Position numbers and translations under genes: made by a program. Below, piece after piece: positions 24,831-33,304 of a DNA stretch of 64,000 nucleotides (position 1 is the stretch's first letter; the number at the start of each line of letters is the position of its first letter). The notes beneath the pieces are model-generated. The model did not search any database. It was not told the origin of the DNA and was given only the letters and a program-made list of their open reading frames with translations. Source of the stretch: Streptomyces sp. cf386 (GTDB taxonomy: Bacteria > Actinomycetota > Actinomycetes > Streptomycetales > Streptomycetaceae); contig NZ_FNHV01000009.1 of the NCBI RefSeq assembly GCF_900103585.1, positions 154,052-218,051 on the forward strand, in the 5' to 3' direction.

Positions 24831-25655
24831 TCAGCCGCGCTGGATGCCCGAGGTGTCCTGGAGGACACCACGCCGACCGTCCTGCGTCTGCGCGACCAGG
24901 GCCGGGCCGCGTTGCTCGACGGCCAGGTACCAGGTGCCCGGCGCGAGTTCGGCGATCGGGGACGGCGAGCCGTCCTCCGCGAACAGCGGACGCGGCACGG
25001 GCACGGCGAACCAGAACGGCGAGAAGTCCCCGGCGGGCGCCTGCGGCTGAGGCTGCCCCGGCTGCGGCTGCCCACCGAAGGGCTGCCCCGGCTGCGGCTG
25101 CCCACCGTACGGCTGCTGCGGCTGCTGCGCACCCGGGTAGCCGTAACCACCCTGCGGCTGACCGCCGTAGGGCTGCGGGGCGGCGGGGCGGGGGGCCGGG
25201 ATGAGGGCGGCCTGGAGGGCGGGGACGAGGGGGGTGGCGATGGCGGCGCCGGCCATGACCAGGGTGGCGACGAAGGAGAGGATCATGCCGATGCCCGGGT
25301 CGGGGCCGGTGCCAGAGCTCTCGCCGATGTTGTCGGCGCCGCCCGCCATGTCGAAGATGTTGCCGAGCGCGCTCCAGGCGGCGAAGACCGTGAAGGCGAT
25401 GCCGAACTGGCCGAGGTCCAGACCGGCGACCTTGGGCACCTGCGGCAGGCCGCGGGCAACGACGACGAGTGCGGCGCCGATCACTCCGGCCAGGATGACG
25501 CTGAGCACGACCGGCCCGCTTCCCCAGAGATTCGGGAGGTCGGCGCTGTCAGGAACTCCGTCGATCGAGTAGAGATCGAGGAACGACGCGATCAACAGCA
25601 ACACCGCTGCTCCGATCACCACGCCGTCGCCTCGAGTGAGGGAGCGGATATTCAC
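24831..25655 (-). CDS. DUF5336-type membrane protein with Pro/Gln/Gly-rich tail
   Basis: The 274-residue protein has four membrane helices (GVVIGAAVLLLIASFLDLYS, PVVLSVILAGVIGAALVVV, FGIAFTVFAAWSALGNI, MILSFVATLVMAGAAIAT). A spacer of repeated PQPGQPFGGQPQPG units follows, then a C-terminal cytoplasmic part with TWYLAVEQRGPALVAQTQDGRRG. The spacer is encoded by a short tandem DNA repeat around 25040-25170. The role is unknown; the tail may display binding sites. It has its own terminator. Confidence 0.75.
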   Translation of the reverse strand: MNIRSLTRGDGVVIGAAVLLLIASFLDLYSIDGVPDSADLPNLWGSGPVVLSVILAGVIGAALVVVARGLPQVPKVAGLDLGQFGIAFTVFAAWSALGNIFDMAGGADNIGESSGTGPDPGIGMILSFVATLVMAGAAIATPLVPALQAALIPAPRPAAPQPYGGQPQGGYGYPGAQQPQQPYGGQPQPGQPFGGQPQPGQPQPQAPAGDFSPFWFAVPVPRPLFAEDGSPSPIAELAPGTWYLAVEQRGPALVAQTQDGRRGVLQDTSGIQRG

Positions 25656-25819
25656 TTCAGGTCCTTCGTCAGTCGTCTCGTCATCGGCATCGCTGGAGGC
25701 GTCGCTGTCACCATGTCGCCCTCAGGCCCCGGTGTGAAGCGCGGGGGTGGCCCCTCATCGTAGGGACGACCCTATCTTCCGACCGGCGAGGGTGTCCGCC
25801 GGGATCAGCCCGCTGATCA

Positions 25820-26761
25820 CTACCCGCGCAGGAAACTCACGATTCCCTCAGAGATCCCTCGCGCCGCCTTCTGCCGCCAAGCGCCGCTGGTGAGCTGTGC
25901 CGCGTCCTTGCTATCGCGCATGTTGCCGCACTCGATGAACACCTTGGGAACCGTTGACAGATTGAGACCGCCGAGGTCCTCGCGTGTGACCAGGCCGGTG
26001 CCATTGCCGACGTAGTTGGAGGGGGCGCTGCCCGTGACGCGGACGAAGGAGCCCGCGATGCGCTCGCCGAGGTCGCGGGAGGGGGTGACGATCGGGGCGG
26101 TGTTCGCGGCGCCCTTGGACACCTTGCCCGGGAGGATGACGTGGAAGCCGCGTTGGCCGGTGGCCGCGCCGTCCGCGTGGATGGAGACGACGGCGTCGGC
26201 GTGCGCCTTGTTGCCGATCTGTGCTCGTTCGTCGACGCACGGGCCCCACGGCCGGTCGCCGTCCTGCGTGAACTTCACCGTGGCGCCCTGCTTCTGCAGC
26301 AGCGTGCGCAGGCGGTGGGCGACGTCGAGGGTGAACTTCGCCTCGGTGTAGCCGTCGTTGGTGGATGTCCCCGTGGTGTCGCACTCCTTCCAGTTGGTGC
26401 CGATGTCGACCTTGCGGTTGATCTCGGCCGTGTGCTGGAAGTTGCCCGGGTTGTGGCCCGGGTCGATGACGACGACCTTGCCCTTGAGGGGGCCGGACGA
26501 CGCGGGCGCCGAAGTGGAATCGGCCGTGGGCGTCGGCCCCGGGGGCTTGTCGTCGTTCGTCGCGGAGATGGTCGGCGGTGTCTCCGACGGCCGTACGGCC
26601 GCGTTGCCCGACGCGCCTGTGTTGCCGGAGTCACCCATCGCCTCGTACAGCACCCAGCCGAGCAGCGCGCCCGGTACGAGGGCGGCGGCCACGACGGTCA
26701 GGGCGCGGCGGTGCGGGCGGCGGGGGTGGGGAGGTTCGAAATCCGGGCCTACGTACGACAC
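25820..26761 (-). CDS. N-acetylmuramoyl-L-alanine amidase, membrane-anchored
   Basis: The 313-residue protein starts at GTG 26761 (VSYVGPDFEPP). One N-terminal membrane helix (ALTVVAAALVPGALLGWVLY) and a Ser/Thr/Pro-rich spacer precede an amidase_3 domain from about residue 92. Zn ligands are in VVIDPGHNPGN (His), the Glu of DGYTEAKF, and SIHADGA (His); the late catalytic Glu is in FIECGNMRD. It removes the stem peptide from peptidoglycan outside the membrane. Confidence 0.87.
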   Translation of the reverse strand: MSYVGPDFEPPHPRRPHRRALTVVAAALVPGALLGWVLYEAMGDSGNTGASGNAAVRPSETPPTISATNDDKPPGPTPTADSTSAPASSGPLKGKVVVIDPGHNPGNFQHTAEINRKVDIGTNWKECDTTGTSTNDGYTEAKFTLDVAHRLRTLLQKQGATVKFTQDGDRPWGPCVDERAQIGNKAHADAVVSIHADGAATGQRGFHVILPGKVSKGAANTAPIVTPSRDLGERIAGSFVRVTGSAPSNYVGNGTGLVTREDLGGLNLSTVPKVFIECGNMRDSKDAAQLTSGAWRQKAARGISEGIVSFLRG

Positions 26762-26833
26762 GCCTGACACCTTACGGGCCGACCCGGCGCTCCGCGTGAA
26801 GGCGCGATCGAGCACGGCAGGTCGGCCGCAGGA

Positions 26834-27493
26834 TCAGATCCCCGTCCCAGTCCCCGTCCGCTTCAGCACCCGCAGCGACTCCGTCACCGACACCTCCGCG
26901 AACGCCCCGGACTCCAGCGCCCGTAGATACACCCGGTACGGCGCCTGGCCGGTGAACTCGTCCACCGGGTCCGGGAACACGTCGTGGATGACGAGCAGTC
27001 CGCCCTCGGCGACATGCGGGGCCCAGCCCTCGTAGTCGGCGTTCGCGTGCTCGTCGGTGTGGCCGCCGTCGATGAAGACGAGGCCGAGGGGAGTGCCCCA
27101 GACCTTCGCCACCTGCGGGGAGCGGCCGACGAGGGCGACCACGTGCTCCTCCAGGCCGGCCTTGCGCAGCGTGCGGCGGAACGTCGGCAGCGTGTCCATC
27201 AGGCCGATCTCGGGGTCGACCGTCTCCGGGTCGTGGTAGTCCCAGCCGGGCTGCTGCTCCTCGCTGCCGCGGTGGTGGTCGACCGTGAGGGCCGTCACTC
27301 CGGCCGCGCGGGCCGCGTCGGCCAGGAGGATCGTCGAACGGCCGCAGTACGTGCCGACCTCCAGGAGCGGCAGGCCGAGCCGGCCTGCTTCGACGGCCGC
27401 CGCGTAGAGCGCGAGCCCCTCGCCCACGGGCATGAAGCCCTTCGCCGCCTCGAACGCGGCCAGGATCTCGGGTTGGGGGGCCTGGGCGGCCAT
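26834..27493 (-). CDS. Class I SAM-dependent methyltransferase, CalS11/DUF1442-like type
   Basis: The 219-residue protein has motif I LLEVGTYCGRSTILLA, the acidic residue in ALTVDHHRGSEEQ and the metal-type DGGHTDEHA segment (VFIDGGHTDEH), seen in methyltransferases of the macrocin-O-methyltransferase/cephalosporin hydroxylase kind. ATG 27493 has AAGGGA before it. A terminator separates it from the upstream MFS gene. The substrate is unknown. Confidence 0.75.
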   Translation of the reverse strand: MAAQAPQPEILAAFEAAKGFMPVGEGLALYAAAVEAGRLGLPLLEVGTYCGRSTILLADAARAAGVTALTVDHHRGSEEQQPGWDYHDPETVDPEIGLMDTLPTFRRTLRKAGLEEHVVALVGRSPQVAKVWGTPLGLVFIDGGHTDEHANADYEGWAPHVAEGGLLVIHDVFPDPVDEFTGQAPYRVYLRALESGAFAEVSVTESLRVLKRTGTGTGI

Positions 27494-27560
27494 GCGGGTC
27501 CCTTTCGGTCGTACGAGCGCTACGAGTGTTTCGAGCGTCTGGGCGCCACCCATCGTGCAC

Positions 27561-27594
27561 CACACCCCCCGTCACCTGGGCGACGGGGGGTGTG
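27561..27594 (-). terminator. Terminator of the MFS exporter gene
   Basis: A perfect 13-bp stem, CACACCCCCCGTC (27561-27573) and GACGGGGGGTGTG (27582-27594), lies 26 nt beyond the MFS stop. Confidence 0.75.
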
Positions 27595-27619
27595 AGCAGC
27601 CGGGAGTCGGGTGTCGGCG

Positions 27620-29374
27620 TCAGGCGGTGACCGTCTCCGTCGGCAGCGCCAGGTCCACGTCCACCGCGCTGTCGTCGCCCGCGTGCGTCGCCGACGAGGC
27701 GAGCGGGGCGTGGCCGTCGGCGCGGGCGGCCAGGACGTAGGCGCCCTGGGCGGGGACCGTGAGGGCGTAGGTGCCGTCCTCCGCGGAGAGGGTCGCGCCC
27801 GCCTGGCGGCCCCGGCGGTCGATCAGGGTCACCTTGGCGCGGGCGACCGGCGTGCCCTCGGCGTCCAGGACACGGCCGCGGAAGCCGCGCAGGGCCTCCT
27901 CGGCGCGCTCCAGGTTGGCGTCCTCCTCGCTGCTGGCGCGCAGCTGCGGGTGGGCGGCGGCCGGGCGCTGCTTCGGGAGGAAGAGGGCCAGCAGGAGGCC
28001 TACGGCGACGGCGGCGGTCGCGATCAGGAAGGAGACCCGGAAGCCGTGCATCGTCGGGATCTCGACGCCGTTCACGGTGTTCGCGGTGTTGGCCAGCACC
28101 ATGCCGATGACGGCGCTCGACACGGACGTACCGATGGAACGCATCAGCGTGTTGAGGCCGTTCGCCGCGCCCGTCTCGGAGGCCGGGACCGCGCCGATGA
28201 TCAGTGCGGGGAGAGAGGAGTAGGCCAGGCCTATGCCGGCGCCCAGGACGACCGCGATGACGAGGCTCTGCCAGGGGGCGCTCATCAGGCCGAGGCCGGC
28301 GCCGTAGCCGATCGCGATGATCAGCATGCCGAGGATGAGGGTGACCTTGGGGCCGTACTTCGCGGAGAGGCGGGCGTAGACCGGTGCGGTGAACATCATC
28401 GTCAGGCCCAGCGGGGCCACCAGCAGACCCGCGACGACCATCGACTGGCCGAGGCCGTAGCCGGTCTCCTTCGGCAGCTGGAGGAGCTGGGGGAGGACGA
28501 GCGAGACGACGTAGAACGAGACCCCGACCATGATCGACGCGAGGTTCGTGAAGAGGACCGCCGGTCGGGCCGTGGTGCGCAGGTCGACGAGGGGGGCCTT
28601 GGTGCGCAGCTCGTAGACGCCCCAGAGGAGGAGGACGGCGGCCGACGCGGCGAACATGCCGAGGGTGGTGCCGGAGGTCCAGCCCCAGTCGCTGCCCTTG
28701 GTGATCGGGAGGAGGAAGAGGACGAGTCCGGCGGACAGGCCGAGCGCGCCGAGCAGGTCGAAGGTGCCCTCCGCGCGGACCTTGGACTCCGGTACGACGA
28801 GGAGGGTGAGGGCGATGGAGAGGACGCCGAGGCCGGCGGCGCCGTAGAAGAGGGCGTGCCAGTTCGCGTGCTGGGCGACCAGGGCCGCGGCGGGCAGCGC
28901 GAGCCCGCCGCCGACGCCGATGGAGGAGCTCATCAGGGCCATCGCCGAGCCGAGCCGCTCGCGGGGCAGCATGTCGCGCATCAGGCCGATGCCGAGGGGG
29001 ATCGCGCCCATCGCGAAGCCCTGGAGGGTACGGCCGACGATCATGGGGAGCAGGGTGCTGGTGAGCGCGCTGATCAGCGCGCCGACCACCATCACCGACA
29101 GGCTGGCTATCAGCAGCCGCCGCTTGCCGTAGAGGTCACCGAGGCGGCCCATGATCGGGGTGGCGACGGCACCCGAGAGCAGGGTGGAGGTCAGGACCCA
29201 GGTGGCGTTGCTGGGCGCGGTGTCCAGCAGCTGCGGCAGGTCCTTGATGACCGGGACGAGCAGGGTCTGCATTACCGCGACAACGATGCCCGCGAAGGCG
29301 AGGACCGGGACGAGGGCGCCGGATACGCCGTTGGCCGCTCTGCCGGTGGGCTGTTCGTTCGTCGTTTGTGTCAT
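27620..29374 (-). CDS. MFS exporter fused to a carboxypeptidase-regulatory-like domain
   Basis: The 584-residue protein has 14 predicted membrane helices (DHA2-like). Loop 2-3 reads GRLGDLYGKRRLL. After residue about 480 a soluble domain follows: FRGRVLDAEGTPVARAKVTLIDRRGRQAGATLSAEDGTYALTVP, split here as RGRVLDAEGTPV and DGTYALTVPAQGAYVLAA, the CarboxypepD_reg beta-sandwich pattern. Such a tail is unusual for a drug exporter. It would lie on the side of the C-terminus, normally the cytoplasm. The gene is divergent from a second MFS gene with an operator-like repeat between them. Confidence 0.85.
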   Translation of the reverse strand: MTQTTNEQPTGRAANGVSGALVPVLAFAGIVVAVMQTLLVPVIKDLPQLLDTAPSNATWVLTSTLLSGAVATPIMGRLGDLYGKRRLLIASLSVMVVGALISALTSTLLPMIVGRTLQGFAMGAIPLGIGLMRDMLPRERLGSAMALMSSSIGVGGGLALPAAALVAQHANWHALFYGAAGLGVLSIALTLLVVPESKVRAEGTFDLLGALGLSAGLVLFLLPITKGSDWGWTSGTTLGMFAASAAVLLLWGVYELRTKAPLVDLRTTARPAVLFTNLASIMVGVSFYVVSLVLPQLLQLPKETGYGLGQSMVVAGLLVAPLGLTMMFTAPVYARLSAKYGPKVTLILGMLIIAIGYGAGLGLMSAPWQSLVIAVVLGAGIGLAYSSLPALIIGAVPASETGAANGLNTLMRSIGTSVSSAVIGMVLANTANTVNGVEIPTMHGFRVSFLIATAAVAVGLLLALFLPKQRPAAAHPQLRASSEEDANLERAEEALRGFRGRVLDAEGTPVARAKVTLIDRRGRQAGATLSAEDGTYALTVPAQGAYVLAARADGHAPLASSATHAGDDSAVDVDLALPTETVTA

Positions 29375-29460
29375 GTGGGGGATCAACCCGGTGTGCCTGG
29401 GCAACTATTCCGATGCTTTGGCCAGCTAACGATTTTTTGACCTTCTCTTGGGGAACAGGC

Positions 29461-29486
29461 CTAGGACTTTCGGGGAACGGTCCTAG
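29461..29486. promoter_or_regulatory. Inverted repeat between the two divergent MFS genes
   Basis: CTAGGAC (29461-29467) and GTCCTAG (29480-29486) are perfect arms with a 12-nt spacer, lying 40 nt before the plus-strand MFS start. This may be the operator for a regulator not encoded nearby. Confidence 0.4.
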
Positions 29487-29525
29487 ACCGAATTCCTGAT
29501 GCCAGGAGCGTCCGTCGTTGAGAGC

Positions 29526-30932
29526 ATGACATCCATGCTCGAAGCCGCCGGTGTCACCCGCGCCTCCCGCCGTTCCGCGCCGCCCACCTGGCTGGTGCTG
29601 GCCCTCGCGTGCGCCGGGCAGTTCCTGGTCGTGCTCGACGTGTCCGTCGTGAATGTCGCGCTGCCATCGATGCGGGCCGATCTGGGGCTGAGCGCGCAGG
29701 GGTTGCAGTGGGCGGTGAACGCCTACGCGATCGCCTTCGCCGGCTTCATGCTGCTCGGTGGGCGGGCCGGGGACCTCTACGGCCGTAAGCGGATGTTCCT
29801 CGTCGGGCTCGGCCTGTTCACCCTGGCCTCGCTGGCCGGCGGGCTGGCCCAGCAGGACTGGCAGCTGCTGGTGGCGCGGGCCGTGCAGGGGCTGGGCGCG
29901 GCCGTGCTGGCGCCCTCGACGCTGACGATTCTGACGGCGGCGGTGCCGGAGGGGGCGGCGCGGGCCCGGGCGATAGGGACGTGGACCGCCGTCGGCGCGG
30001 GCGGTGGCGCGGCGGGCGGGCTCGTCGGCGGGGTGCTGGTGGACGTGCTGTCCTGGCGCTGGGTGCTGCTGATCAACGTGCCGGTGGGGGCGGTGGTGCT
30101 GGCCGCTGCGGTGCGCTGGCTGGTGGAGAGCCGCACCGGGGACAGACAGCGGCTGGACCTGCTGGGTGCGGTGCTGGTGACGGCCGGTCTCGCGACCTTG
30201 GCCTACGGCATCTCGCAGACGGAGGCCTCGGGCTGGACGGCGCCCGCCACGGTCGTACCCCTGCTCGCCGGTCCCGCTCTGATCGGCGCCTTCCTCCTCG
30301 TGGAGTCGCGTACGGCGGCTCCGCTGATGCCGCTGGGGCTGCTCCGGCTGCGGGCGGTGGCGTCGGCGAACGTGGCGATGTTCCTGTCCGGGTCGGCGAT
30401 GTTCTGCATGTGGTTCTTCATGACGCTGTACGTGCAGAACGTCCTCGGCTACACCCCGCTGGAGGCCGGCCTGGCGCTGGTGCCGAGTTCGCTGGCCGTG
30501 GTCGTCGGCTCCAAGCTGGCGCCGCGGCTGATGCGGACGGTCGGCGCGCGCAACGTGGCGGTGCTGGGCACGGTCGTGGCGGCCGTCGGCTTCGGCTGGC
30601 AGTCGACGCTGAGCGTGACGGGCGGGTATGTGACCTCGATCATGGTGCCGGGCATCCTGATGATGCTGGGCGCGGGTCTGGGGGCGACGCCTCTCGCGGC
30701 GCTGGCGACGTCCGGGGCGCGGCCGGGTGACGCCGGGCTGGTGTCGGGGCTGGTCAACACCTCGCGCACGATGGGGGGTTCGCTGGGGCTCGCGGTCATG
30801 TCGACGATCGCGGCGGCGCGTTCGGAGGGGACTGAGGGGTACGCGTTGGTGTTCCGTACGTCGGCGGCGGTGCTGCTGGCGGGGGCGGTGCTGATGCTGC
30901 TGTGGCTGCCGAGAAAAACCTCTGCCTCCTGA
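29526..30932 (+). CDS. DHA2-type MFS drug exporter
   Basis: The 468-residue protein has 14 helices. Motif D1-like VLDVSVVNVALPSM, motif A GRAGDLYGRKRMF and motif C-like GTWTAVGAGGGAAGGLVGGVL are present, as in QacA-type proton antiporters. ATG 29526 is chosen over 29499. The specificity is unknown. It is divergent from a second, structurally different exporter. Confidence 0.85.
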   Translation: MTSMLEAAGVTRASRRSAPPTWLVLALACAGQFLVVLDVSVVNVALPSMRADLGLSAQGLQWAVNAYAIAFAGFMLLGGRAGDLYGRKRMFLVGLGLFTLASLAGGLAQQDWQLLVARAVQGLGAAVLAPSTLTILTAAVPEGAARARAIGTWTAVGAGGGAAGGLVGGVLVDVLSWRWVLLINVPVGAVVLAAAVRWLVESRTGDRQRLDLLGAVLVTAGLATLAYGISQTEASGWTAPATVVPLLAGPALIGAFLLVESRTAAPLMPLGLLRLRAVASANVAMFLSGSAMFCMWFFMTLYVQNVLGYTPLEAGLALVPSSLAVVVGSKLAPRLMRTVGARNVAVLGTVVAAVGFGWQSTLSVTGGYVTSIMVPGILMMLGAGLGATPLAALATSGARPGDAGLVSGLVNTSRTMGGSLGLAVMSTIAAARSEGTEGYALVFRTSAAVLLAGAVLMLLWLPRKTSAS

Positions 30933-30983
30933 GGCAACGATCTGGGCGGTCCATGGACTCCTTTGAATATCAAGGAGGTGCCC

Positions 30984-31523
30984 ATGGGGGATCGCAAGGC
31001 GGCTCGGGACACGGAGTTCCAGAGCTTTGTCATCGGCCGCTGGCCGCGGCTGATGCGGACGGCATTTCTCCTCACGGGGGAGCAGCACGCCGCGGAGGAC
31101 CTGGTCCAGTCGACGCTCGAACAGGTCTACGTGGCCTGGCGCAGAGTCGGCTCGGCCGACGACCCGGAGGCCTATGTACGGCGCGTGATGATCAACGCGC
31201 ACGCACGCAAACACCGCCGACGGCTCAGGGAGTTCCTGGCGCCGAAGGACGACTCCGGCCTGGCGCGCGAGGTGGCGGACACCGAGGACCGCATCGGCCG
31301 GGCCGAGGACCGCAGCTCCCTGCTGTCGGCCCTCGCCCAACTGCCGCCGCGACAGCGGGAGGCGGTGGTGCTGCGGTACTGGGAGGACCTGACCGAGACA
31401 CAGACGGCGGAGGCGATGGGCTGCTCCGTCGGCGCGGTGAAGAGCAATGCGGCCAAGGGGATCGCGAAACTCCGCGCCATACCGGGACTGGCCGAGATGG
31501 TGACGCAGGGAGGGCGGGGCTGA
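30984..31523 (+). CDS. SigE-family RNA polymerase sigma factor (ECF)
   Basis: The 179-residue protein begins MGDRKAARDTEFQSFV. Region 2 reads LMRTAFLLTGEQHAAEDLVQ..LEQVYVAWRRV, and region 4 LPPRQREAVVLRYWEDLTETQTAEAMGCSVGAVKSNAAKG. This is the SigE/ECF41-like short class common in Streptomyces. A perfect AAGGAGGTG lies 5 nt before the ATG. Its stop shares a base with the next gene (TGATG), so the downstream membrane protein is co-expressed, probably as regulator or target. Confidence 0.88.
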   Translation: MGDRKAARDTEFQSFVIGRWPRLMRTAFLLTGEQHAAEDLVQSTLEQVYVAWRRVGSADDPEAYVRRVMINAHARKHRRRLREFLAPKDDSGLAREVADTEDRIGRAEDRSSLLSALAQLPPRQREAVVLRYWEDLTETQTAEAMGCSVGAVKSNAAKGIAKLRAIPGLAEMVTQGGRG

Positions 31524-32410
31524 TGAGCGCGGACCGGGAGACGAACCACGGCATGACCAGCCATGACAGGACCAGCCGTGACATGACCAGCCATGACAGG
31601 ACCAGCCACGACATGACCGGTCACGACATGACCCACACGGACGTCGCGTTCCTGCTGGCCGACGCCGCGGACGAGGTCGAGATCGGCATAGCCCCCTACG
31701 ACGCGGTGATTCGGGGCGGCCGCCGCCGCAAGGCCCGTCGCTGGGCGGTGGCCACGGCGACGGCCCTGGTGCTGGTCGGCTCGGCGGGGACACTGGCGGT
31801 GGCGGGGCTGCCGGGCGGGAGCGAGGGCCGGGGTGCGCAGGTGGCGACACAGGCGCCGACCCCGTCCGTGCAGAACGTGTACACGCCGGAGCGGACCATG
31901 CTCGCGACCGGCACCGACGGCAACCAGGAATGGTGGGTCACCCTCGACGTGTGGCCGGCGCCTCGCGACGCGGGTGAGGCACAGGCCCAGTGGGAGGCCC
32001 TGGGCGCGTACGGGAGCCTGCCGGTGGACAAGGCCTCGGACCTGATCGGCAAGAGCGCGTACTTCGTGAGCCGGACGTACGGCGACGGCGACACGGCGGT
32101 CACCATGTTCGACGTCTTCAACGAGAACAGCCCCGACTCGGGCAAGGACCTCCAGTCCGCCGCGATCCCTCTGGACCCGGCCGACAGCGGCCCCAACCGC
32201 CTCGTCATCGGCCAGGTCGCCCCGACGGCCAAAGAGGTCACCTGCACCTGGAAGAACGGCATGCGGACCACGCTCCACACGACCCCTGACAACGAGACCC
32301 TCGACACCGACGTCCCGGCGATCCGTCCGGCGGCCAAGTCTCCGGTCAACTGGTTCGTGTGCGTGGCGCCGGAAGGGACGGAGTACAAGTCGGTGGGGGT
32401 GACGAAGTAG
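31523..32410 (+). CDS. Membrane protein coupled to the sigma factor, with His/Asp repeat N-terminus
   Basis: The 295-residue protein begins with 36 residues of repeated HDRTSRDMTSHDRTS-type text encoded by a tandem repeat. A short helical region (DVAFLLADAADEVEIG) leads to a basic stretch (RGGRRRKARRW) and one membrane helix (AVATATALVLVGSAGTLAVAG). The outside domain of about 190 residues has two Cys (EVTCTWK, WFVCVAP). Its place directly after a SigE-family factor suggests an anti-sigma-like role, but it lacks a recognisable zinc-binding anti-sigma motif. Confidence 0.72.
   Translation: MSADRETNHGMTSHDRTSRDMTSHDRTSHDMTGHDMTHTDVAFLLADAADEVEIGIAPYDAVIRGGRRRKARRWAVATATALVLVGSAGTLAVAGLPGGSEGRGAQVATQAPTPSVQNVYTPERTMLATGTDGNQEWWVTLDVWPAPRDAGEAQAQWEALGAYGSLPVDKASDLIGKSAYFVSRTYGDGDTAVTMFDVFNENSPDSGKDLQSAAIPLDPADSGPNRLVIGQVAPTAKEVTCTWKNGMRTTLHTTPDNETLDTDVPAIRPAAKSPVNWFVCVAPEGTEYKSVGVTK
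31547..31640 (+). repeat. Tandem 30-nt repeat coding for a His/Asp/Met-rich N-terminus
   Basis: The unit GACATGACCAGCCATGACAG then GACCAGCC is present twice with few changes, followed by shorter partial units (GACATGACC). It stays in frame. It is not a CRISPR array because there are no unique spacers. Confidence 0.65.
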
Positions 32411-32440
32411 GGGGCAGGTGAACCGTCACTGAGGCCGCGG

Positions 32441-33187
32441 CTACAGCCACCCCTGCCGCTGGGCCTCCCGCAGCGCCGCCGTCTGCTCGCTGGTGCCGGT
32501 CTTGGCGACGGCGTAGGAGAGGCACTCGCGGACCGTCGGCTCGGGGAGGTGGAGCTGGGCGGCGACGTCGGTGATCGTCGCGCCGTCCGCCGAGGCCCTG
32601 AGGACATCGCGCTCCTGAGCGGTGAGCGGGTTGGGCTCGGCGTCGAGGGCGGTGACGGCGGGTGCGGTCGCGTCGAGGGCGGTGGCGTCGTGTGCGGTGG
32701 TGTCAAGGGCGGTGAGGTCGTGCGAGGTCGCGCCGAGGCCGGTGGCGTCGTGTGCGGTGGCGGCAAGGGCAGGGTCGATGACCGTCTCGCCGGTCAGGAC
32801 TCGGCGGATCGCGGTCGCCAGCTCCTCCATGGGGGCGTCCTTCACCAGGAAACCGGCGGCGCCCGCGGCCATGGCCCGATGGAGGTGGCCGGGGCGGCCG
32901 TGGGTGGTCAGGAGCAGGACCCGGCAGTCCGGCGCCTGGTCGCGCAGCTCGGCAGCGATGTCGAGGCCGCTGCGGCCCGGGAGTTCGACGTCGAGGAGGG
33001 CGACGTCCGGCCGGTACGTGAGGGCGGCGTCCACGATCGCCTCCCCGGCCGACACCTGCGCCACGACCGTGAGGTCCGGCTCCATCCCGAGCAGTAAGGC
33101 GAGCGCCCCGCGCGTCATGCCCGGGTCCTCGGCGAGCAGGACCCTGATGGACTTCGCGGGCCGGTGGTCCCGGGGCATTTCGTTCAC
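32441..33187 (-). CDS. NarL-type response regulator, orphan
   Basis: 248 residues. The receiver domain has the phospho-acceptor in PDVALLDVELPGRSGLD, T in LLLTTHGRP and K in GFLVKDAP. The C-terminal LuxR-type helix-turn-helix reads LTAQERDVLRASADGATITDVAAQLHLPEPTVRECLSYAVAKTGTS (as separate helices). The acidic pair before the receiver is LLAEDPGM, normally DDxxxR. No histidine kinase gene is adjacent. The interdomain linker (about residues 145-190) is a repeat of HDATALD-like units. Start may be GTG 33187 or ATG 33178. Confidence 0.82.
   Translation of the reverse strand: MNEMPRDHRPAKSIRVLLAEDPGMTRGALALLLGMEPDLTVVAQVSAGEAIVDAALTYRPDVALLDVELPGRSGLDIAAELRDQAPDCRVLLLTTHGRPGHLHRAMAAGAAGFLVKDAPMEELATAIRRVLTGETVIDPALAATAHDATGLGATSHDLTALDTTAHDATALDATAPAVTALDAEPNPLTAQERDVLRASADGATITDVAAQLHLPEPTVRECLSYAVAKTGTSEQTAALREAQRQGWL
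32635..32775 (-). repeat. Tandem repeat coding for the response-regulator linker
   Basis: About four to five imperfect 30-nt units (GGTGGCGTCGTGTGCGGTGG and variants on the plus strand) encode TAHDATGLGATSHDLTALD-type linker text, stretching the usual 15-25 residue linker to about 45. Confidence 0.6.
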
Positions 33188-33304
33188 AGGGCCAGCGTAT
33201 GGGGAAAGGGCCTGGTGAGAGCCGGGGTGACGCGACCTGGGGAACTGGAGCGGTTTGAGACCGACGTACTGACCGGCCGTCCTGGCCGGCCAGGAGGAGG
33301 GCGA

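Noticed and set aside
24950..25200. Tandem repeat in the DUF5336-type gene as a mobile or regulatory element
   Set aside because: The repeat simply encodes the Pro/Gln/Gly spacer and keeps the frame; this is common in this protein type.
31547..31640. Short CRISPR-like array
   Set aside because: The repeats are contiguous, in frame and have no unique spacers; no cas gene is present.
29136..31850. A 904-codon minus-strand frame across the MFS gene and the sigma factor
   Set aside because: It lies antisense to clear membrane-protein and sigma-factor motifs and shows only Arg/Pro/His-rich text.
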